Origin: Devosia rhizoryzae
Lineage (GTDB): Bacteria; Pseudomonadota; Alphaproteobacteria; Rhizobiales; Devosiaceae
DNA: 64,000 bases
Reading direction: 5' to 3'
Assembly (NCBI RefSeq): GCF_016698665.1
Contig: NZ_CP068046.1
Location: 620,001 to 684,000, forward strand
In this document: positions 59,886-64,000 of the stretch, piece by piece
How positions within the stretch are numbered: the first letter of the stretch is position 1
How the letters are laid out: the number at the start of each line of letters is the position of its first letter
The notes under the pieces: generated by a model
What the model was told of the DNA's origin: nothing
Database searches by the model: none
What the model saw: only the letters and a program-made list of their open reading frames with translations
Translations under genes and position numbers: made by a program

Positions 59886-60305
59886 GTGGAATATCAAGCT
59901 GCAGATGCAGTCGGAATTGCGAGAATGCCACGGGAAGGTCATATTGCTCGTGTCGAAGCGAAGAGTGTCACGAGAGATTCGCGCTTGAAGCTGCTCTGCT
60001 CCATCGTCAACACCACGGCCCTGATCATCGTCCTCCTTATGGGCGCGATCTCGGTGCATGCCGACGAAGGCGCACGTTCAGGCCATACTCATTTCGAGGT
60101 GGCGGATATGAGCTCACATGGCGCATCCGAAGATGACCACCCCGGTTCGGGTGAGACCGCCATCCATTGCGGTGCTCCCATCCTTGCCGCTGAGCCGGTG
60201 AGCGTTCATTGCGCCTTGCGGGCCGACAATGTGGTCTACTTCGGCGACGACCCGGTCACCGAGCTTTCGCTGTCGGTGGACGCGTCGCGGCCCCCACGTA
60301 CCTGA
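59886..60305 (+). CDS. Probable periplasmic hypothetical protein
   Basis: The frame gives 139 residues from GTG 59886; ATG 59925 or a TTG near 59985 would place a clean signal peptide (LKLLCSIVNTTALIIVLLMGAISVHADE) at the N-terminus. The mature part has His and Cys (SGHTHFEVADMSSHG, IHCGAPI, VHCALR). No family was recognised. It is followed by cytochrome genes in the same direction. Confidence 0.45.
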   Translation: MEYQAADAVGIARMPREGHIARVEAKSVTRDSRLKLLCSIVNTTALIIVLLMGAISVHADEGARSGHTHFEVADMSSHGASEDDHPGSGETAIHCGAPILAAEPVSVHCALRADNVVYFGDDPVTELSLSVDASRPPRT

Positions 60306-60362
60306 GCCGCTTTTTCGGACGGCAGCCGCGCCAGCGGCGATCAGGCAACGTGGAAATCCAGA

Positions 60363-60998
60363 ATGAAAACGAAACTATCCCTCCTAGGGCCGCTGGCCTT
60401 CGGACTCCTGCTGACGGGCGCCATCGCGGCGTTGGGGCACGGCGGCGCCACCGGCATCGTCGGCGAGAGAATGATGGGCATGATGATGCTCGGCGAGCAG
60501 ATCAAGCTGATGGGGCCAGTCGTCGAGCAGCCGTCAGCCGGCGATGTTCAAACGCTGAAGACGGCATCCGAGATGATATCCATGCATGCCGGGCGGGCGA
60601 TGACCGACCTGTTCCCGGAAGGCAGCCTCGACGCGCCGAGCGAAGCCCGCCCCGAGATATGGGAGCGATGGCAGGAATTCTCGGCCTATGCGACCGAGCT
60701 CGGCACGCTCGGTGAGGAATTGGGTGCCTCCGCGGCGGCGCTGGGAATGCCCGCTCTACCCGACCCCGTTCCAAACCAGACGTTGGCTGCGGTTCCCGAG
60801 CCGGTTCTATCGGAATGGGAGCGGATGGACTTCGAGTGGTTGATGGGCATCGCGCCTCAGCAGGAGGCCATCATCGACGCCGTCGCCACCGGTTCGATCG
60901 CGACCCCGGAGCCGGAGCCGGCGGCCCGACCGGTGAGCCAGGTCTACGCCGACATCGCCGCCACCTGCGCGGCATGCCACGCCGCGTTCCGGCGGTGA
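60363..60998 (+). CDS. Cytochrome c' / c556-type protein
   Basis: The product is 211 residues with a signal peptide (LLGPLAFGLLLTGAIAALGHGG). It is helical and Met-rich near the N-terminus (GERMMGMMMLGEQIKLM). The single haem motif CAACHAAFRR is at the extreme C-terminus, as in the cytochrome c'/c556 four-helix family. It is separated from the next cytochrome by three bases. Confidence 0.83.
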   Translation: MKTKLSLLGPLAFGLLLTGAIAALGHGGATGIVGERMMGMMMLGEQIKLMGPVVEQPSAGDVQTLKTASEMISMHAGRAMTDLFPEGSLDAPSEARPEIWERWQEFSAYATELGTLGEELGASAAALGMPALPDPVPNQTLAAVPEPVLSEWERMDFEWLMGIAPQQEAIIDAVATGSIATPEPEPAARPVSQVYADIAATCAACHAAFRR

Positions 60999-61001
60999 CC
61001 C

Positions 61002-61889
61002 ATGAATCGTCTTGCCCTTCTTCTGGTCGCGGCCCTGGTGGCCGCCACCGGTACGGTCCTGGCGCTCGAGAATTGGCCCATGCCGGCTGCACCAGCCCTT
61101 GCGGACATGGTCGGCGACCCGAAGCGCGGTGCCTATCTTGCCCGGCTCAGCGGCTGCATCACGTGCCACACGACCCCTGGTGCAGCGCCGCTCTCGGGAG
61201 GACAGGGGCTCGTCTCCAAGTTCGGGACGTTCTTTGCCCCAAACATTACCGTCGATCGCGCAAATGGCATTGGCGAATGGACCTTCGCGCAGTTCGTGCG
61301 GGCGGTTCGGCAGGGTATATCGCCCGATGGGGAGCCCTACTATCCTGCGTTTCCCTACGAATTCTACGCCACCCTGACGGACCAGGACATGGCGGACCTG
61401 TGGGCCGCGGTGCAGCAGACGCCTCCCTCGGACAAGCCGTCCCGAGAGCATGAAGTCGGTTTCCCGTTCAACATCCGCGCCGGGGTAAAGCCCTGGCGCA
61501 CGTTCTTCGAACGACCGGTGCAATATGCCGTGGATCCCGAAAGAACGAGCGAGTGGAACAGAGGCCGGTACCTGGTCTGGGGGCCCGCGCATTGCGCAGC
61601 CTGCCATGCACCCAGAAACATGATCGGTGGGCTGCCTGACAATATGGAACTGGGAGGTGATCCCCAGATGCAGGACGGAGGAAGATCACCATCGCTCACG
61701 GCAAAGGACCTGACAGCACGTGGCTACACCAAGGGTCGCCTATTGGAAGCCCTGCGGACCGGCATCACGCCGGATGGCGACGTGTTCGGCGGATCGATGG
61801 CGGAAGTCGTGCATGGAAGCACCAAATTCCTGCTGGACCAGCATCTGGAGGACATCTCGACCTATCTTCTCGATCTGGGTAGGCAATAG
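61002..61889 (+). CDS. Di-haem cytochrome c
   Basis: The product is 295 residues with an N-terminal signal or anchor. Haem sites are CITCH near residue 51 and CAACH near residue 201, each in a cytochrome c domain of the alcohol/gluconate dehydrogenase subunit type (GAYLARLSGCITCHTTPGAAPLSGG, YLVWGPAHCAACHAPRN). It likely passes electrons with the preceding cytochrome c'. Confidence 0.87.
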   Translation: MNRLALLLVAALVAATGTVLALENWPMPAAPALADMVGDPKRGAYLARLSGCITCHTTPGAAPLSGGQGLVSKFGTFFAPNITVDRANGIGEWTFAQFVRAVRQGISPDGEPYYPAFPYEFYATLTDQDMADLWAAVQQTPPSDKPSREHEVGFPFNIRAGVKPWRTFFERPVQYAVDPERTSEWNRGRYLVWGPAHCAACHAPRNMIGGLPDNMELGGDPQMQDGGRSPSLTAKDLTARGYTKGRLLEALRTGITPDGDVFGGSMAEVVHGSTKFLLDQHLEDISTYLLDLGRQ

Positions 61890-61984
61890 GTGCTTGGAAC
61901 ATGTTGATCGCAGGAACCGTTCGCATTCGGGGGAGTTGGTCCTCGATGCTCCGACATGAATACGTTTCGGCTTCCAAGGCAGGT

Positions 61985-62320
61985 ATGCGCGCGATGATGG
62001 CGATAATGTTCGCCGTCGTCCTGAGCATGACCCTGCACCATGGCACCATGGCCGTCGCAGCCGAACAGCCCACCGGTCATGCCTACTCCATGGCGGGACA
62101 CCACGGCGCCGAGGAATGCGTCGGGGTATGCGGCGACGCCCACGAGCTCCTTGTCTGCTGCGGCATGGGTCTTTGCCTGTCGGGGCTTCCCGCCGCTCCC
62201 CACACCACGGTTCCGATCGAGCTGCAGGCGAATTACGCCTCCGAACCTCGAACCATCGAACCCCGCCGGTCGACCGACCGCATAGACCGACCGCCGAAGT
62301 CCCTTGATCGAGCTGCCTGA
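61985..62320 (+). CDS. Small secreted Cys/His-rich protein
   Basis: The product is 111 residues from ATG 61985; ATG 61946 is possible. A signal peptide (MRAMMAIMFAVVLSMTLHHGTMAVAA) precedes SMAGHHGAEECVGVCGDAHELLVCCGMGLCLSG, which has five Cys and four His. A periplasmic metal-binding role is suggested by this and by the DUF305 neighbour. Confidence 0.6.
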   Translation: MRAMMAIMFAVVLSMTLHHGTMAVAAEQPTGHAYSMAGHHGAEECVGVCGDAHELLVCCGMGLCLSGLPAAPHTTVPIELQANYASEPRTIEPRRSTDRIDRPPKSLDRAA

Positions 62321-62349
62321 AAACCCTCAACTCGTTTAGGAACAAACAA

Positions 62350-62811
62350 ATGAACATCAAGACCACTCTCCTCGCCGGCGTCGTTCTGGTCGCCACCTCC
62401 GCCTCCGCCTTCGCCCAGGATGCGATGGCCGGCCACAACATGGCAGCGATGGGCGGAGACGCCGCGATGGGCGCCGAGCTGCCCGACATCTGCAAGTCTG
62501 CCGAAGGGATGGCGGGCGACATGTCCATGGAAATGAACCATGACATGGACCAGGCCCACATGGACCTCATGGCCGGCATGGACGCCACTAACAAGCAGAT
62601 GATGGACGCCATGATGGTCGAGGACATCGACGTGGCGTTCGTCTGCGGCATGATCCCGCATCATACCGCGGCCATCAACATGGCCAAGGCCGAGCTCGAG
62701 CACGGCGACAATGCCTGGGCCAAGGAGATGGCAACCAAGATCATCGAGGCTCAGGAGCAGGAGATCGCCGAAATGGTCGCCTGGCTCGAAGGCGAAGGCG
62801 CCAACGAGTAG
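62350..62811 (+). CDS. DUF305-family periplasmic protein
   Basis: The product is 153 residues with a signal peptide ending near AFAQD. The mature protein is very Met-rich (AGHNMAAMGGDAAMGAEL, MSMEMNHDMDQAHMDLMAGMDATNKQMMDAMM) and holds the DUF305 core IPHHTAAINMAKAELEHG. DUF305 proteins are often found with copper and silver resistance genes. Confidence 0.87.
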   Translation: MNIKTTLLAGVVLVATSASAFAQDAMAGHNMAAMGGDAAMGAELPDICKSAEGMAGDMSMEMNHDMDQAHMDLMAGMDATNKQMMDAMMVEDIDVAFVCGMIPHHTAAINMAKAELEHGDNAWAKEMATKIIEAQEQEIAEMVAWLEGEGANE

Positions 62812-62820
62812 TCGGAACCC

Positions 62821-62845
62821 GGAAGTGCGCCTATGGCGCACTTCC
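62821..62845 (+). terminator. Perfect hairpin after the DUF305 gene
   Basis: GGAAGTGCGCC-TAT-GGCGCACTTCC, an 11-base perfect stem starting ten bases past the stop codon. No T tract follows, so it could also be an mRNA-stabilising structure. Confidence 0.6.
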
Positions 62846-62895
62846 ATCCCTAAGGTCGGTAACGCCTGCATAAGACGCCGGTGCTAGAAGCAGGC

Positions 62896-63222
62896 ATGCT
62901 CAACACTCTGAAGACCGCGCTGACGCAGCTCCTGCACCTTAGCCGCGACGCGCTTCATATCCATCTCGGCCTGGGGATATACCTCGTCGCCATGCTACTG
63001 CTGCGTCGCGGCCCCACAAGTTGGTTGCCGTGGCTCGTGCTGTTGGCATTCGAGCTGTTCAACGAGTTGCTCGATACCTGGCACCATGGACAGATCCAGG
63101 TCGATGTGCTCGGAAGCACCAAGGACATCCTGAACACCATGCTGTGGCCGACCTTGCTGCTGATCGCGGCGCGTCTCTGGTGGGTCAAGCGCGGAAGGCC
63201 GTCTACCGACACCGGCCTGTAA
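62896..63222 (+). CDS. Small membrane protein, function unknown
   Basis: The product is 108 residues from ATG 62896 (GTG 62881 possible). Three hydrophobic segments include IHLGLGIYLVAMLLLRRG and WLPWLVLLAFELFNELLDTWHHG, followed by DVLGSTKDILNTMLWPTLLLIAARLWW. The helix with acidic residues is vaguely VanZ-like but no firm family is claimed. Confidence 0.6.
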   Translation: MLNTLKTALTQLLHLSRDALHIHLGLGIYLVAMLLLRRGPTSWLPWLVLLAFELFNELLDTWHHGQIQVDVLGSTKDILNTMLWPTLLLIAARLWWVKRGRPSTDTGL

Positions 63223-63275
63223 GCGAGCCTTTCGCGAGCTTACGGTGATTTCTCCCTCTCGGTCGCAGCGATCGC

Positions 63276-64000
63276 TCAGATGTAGACCAGTTCTGACATC
63301 ATGCCGGCTGCCATATGGTAGAGGTTGTGGCAGTGGTAGAGCCACCGTCCCGGATTGTCGGCATCGAAGGCCACGGTGACCGTGCCCATGGATGGCACCA
63401 GTACGGTATCCCGAACCGCGCCTGCCAGAGGACGCCCGTCGATCCCGACCACCTGGAAGTGGTGGCCATGCAGGTGCATTGGATGGGCCATCATGGTGTG
63501 GTTCATCAATTTCAGCTCCACCCTTTCTCCGGCCTTCACCTCGAGCGGCTTTCGTCGGGTCCAGTCGCGATCGTCGATCGTCCACGAATACGGCGCCATG
63601 GATCCGGTCAGCATCACGGAAAGGGTACGGTCTGCCACACGTGCCGAAATAGGCTCGCGGGAACGGAGCGCATGTTCGAGTGAGAGATCGACGGCGGCCT
63701 CGAGGTCGTCGACCTCACCGGCCAGTCGCGCTGTCGACGTGCCTGGCGCGGCAAGTATCATACCCGTGCGAGCTCTACCGCCTTCGCGGCGCGCAAGCAC
63801 CGGGACGGTGGCGCCGGCAGGCACTTGCAAGACAATGTCGAGGCGCTGCGCCTGCGCGATCGGGAAACGCGAACCGCTGACCGGTAGGACCTCGTTGCCG
63901 TCGACCGCGACGACTTTGCCGGTATGCGGGCTCAGATCGATCCAGAATGCCGTGGACGCAGCACCGTTGATGATGCGCAGGCGCACTTTGCCATTCCTTT
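63276..64000 (-). CDS. Multicopper oxidase, C-terminal part (truncated by window)
   Basis: The frame stays open to base 64000, and the residues before a GTG at 63986 continue the family pattern (RNGKVRLRIINGAASTAFWID), so the N-terminus lies outside. Copper motifs of the last cupredoxin domain are HPMHLHGHHFQV and WLYHCHNLYHMAAGMM, with Cys, His and Met of the type 1 site. The protein is CopA/CumA-like and probably oxidises Cu(I) in the periplasm. Confidence 0.88.
   Translation of the reverse strand, partial: RNGKVRLRIINGAASTAFWIDLSPHTGKVVAVDGNEVLPVSGSRFPIAQAQRLDIVLQVPAGATVPVLARREGGRARTGMILAAPGTSTARLAGEVDDLEAAVDLSLEHALRSREPISARVADRTLSVMLTGSMAPYSWTIDDRDWTRRKPLEVKAGERVELKLMNHTMMAHPMHLHGHHFQVVGIDGRPLAGAVRDTVLVPSMGTVTVAFDADNPGRWLYHCHNLYHMAAGMMSELVYI

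Noticed and set aside
1..64000. CRISPR array or guide-RNA cassette that might direct the Tn7-like element
   Set aside because: No regularly spaced direct repeats were seen, and no cas genes occur in the window.

Overview
The window is GC-rich with codon use and gene order typical of Alphaproteobacteria. The pcaDCHGB order with a PcaQ regulator and PcaQ-type operator, the rhizobial-style MotA and the TRAP-rich content point to Hyphomicrobiales, possibly Devosia-like; the genus is an inference. No rRNA, tRNA or CRISPR array was recognised.

Region 1 (1-8.6 kb): the 3' part of a NosR-type flavo/iron-sulfur membrane protein and a Tat-exported FMN transferase (NosX/ApbE), a DHA2 drug exporter, an orphan osmoprotectant-binding protein, a frameshifted ABC-ATPase remnant, a secreted type-B carboxylesterase and an IclR regulator.

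Region 2 (8.6-27.5 kb): a nearly complete quinate/shikimate-to-central-metabolism island. Two TRAP transporters import the acids. A shikimate dehydrogenase homologue, a type II dehydroquinase homologue and a fused 3-dehydroshikimate dehydratase make protocatechuate. PcaHG, PcaB, PcaC, PcaD, PcaIJ and PcaF convert it to succinyl-CoA and acetyl-CoA. A TetR regulator is encoded in the middle. One palindromic operator (TGTACGAA-N4-TTCGTACA type) occurs four times, before the esterase, the dehydratase, the tetR/aroE pair and the second TRAP system, so these probably form one regulon. A PcaQ box lies between pcaQ and pcaD.

Region 3 (27.6-41.3 kb): accessory DNA. A frameshifted methyltransferase is followed by a HigBA-type toxin-antitoxin pair and a Tn7-like transposition module (TniQ, TnsC, TnsB, TnsA, leftward). 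Next is a gene-free stretch holding a candidate terminated RNA made of tandem tetraloop hairpins. Then comes a leftward five-gene operon of unknown function: two proteins resembling catalytically dead TnsA folds, two small proteins (one DUF6634-like), and an FtsH-like AAA/zinc protease without membrane anchors. A divergent XRE regulator precedes it.

Region 4 (41.3-64 kb): a metal/copper and envelope-stress island. It carries a Zn/Cd/Pb-type P-ATPase, two MerR regulators, Sco1, PCuAC chaperones, two CDF exporters (one frameshifted), LspA, an L,D-transpeptidase lipoprotein, DsbA/DsbB, an extra FtsI, NRAMP, an orphan MotA, cytochromes c, a DUF305 protein and a multicopper oxidase running off the right edge. 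Five MerR-type promoters share one consensus. A TIR-domain protein is followed directly by an ammonia-type NAD synthetase, an unusual NAD-destroying/NAD-making pair.
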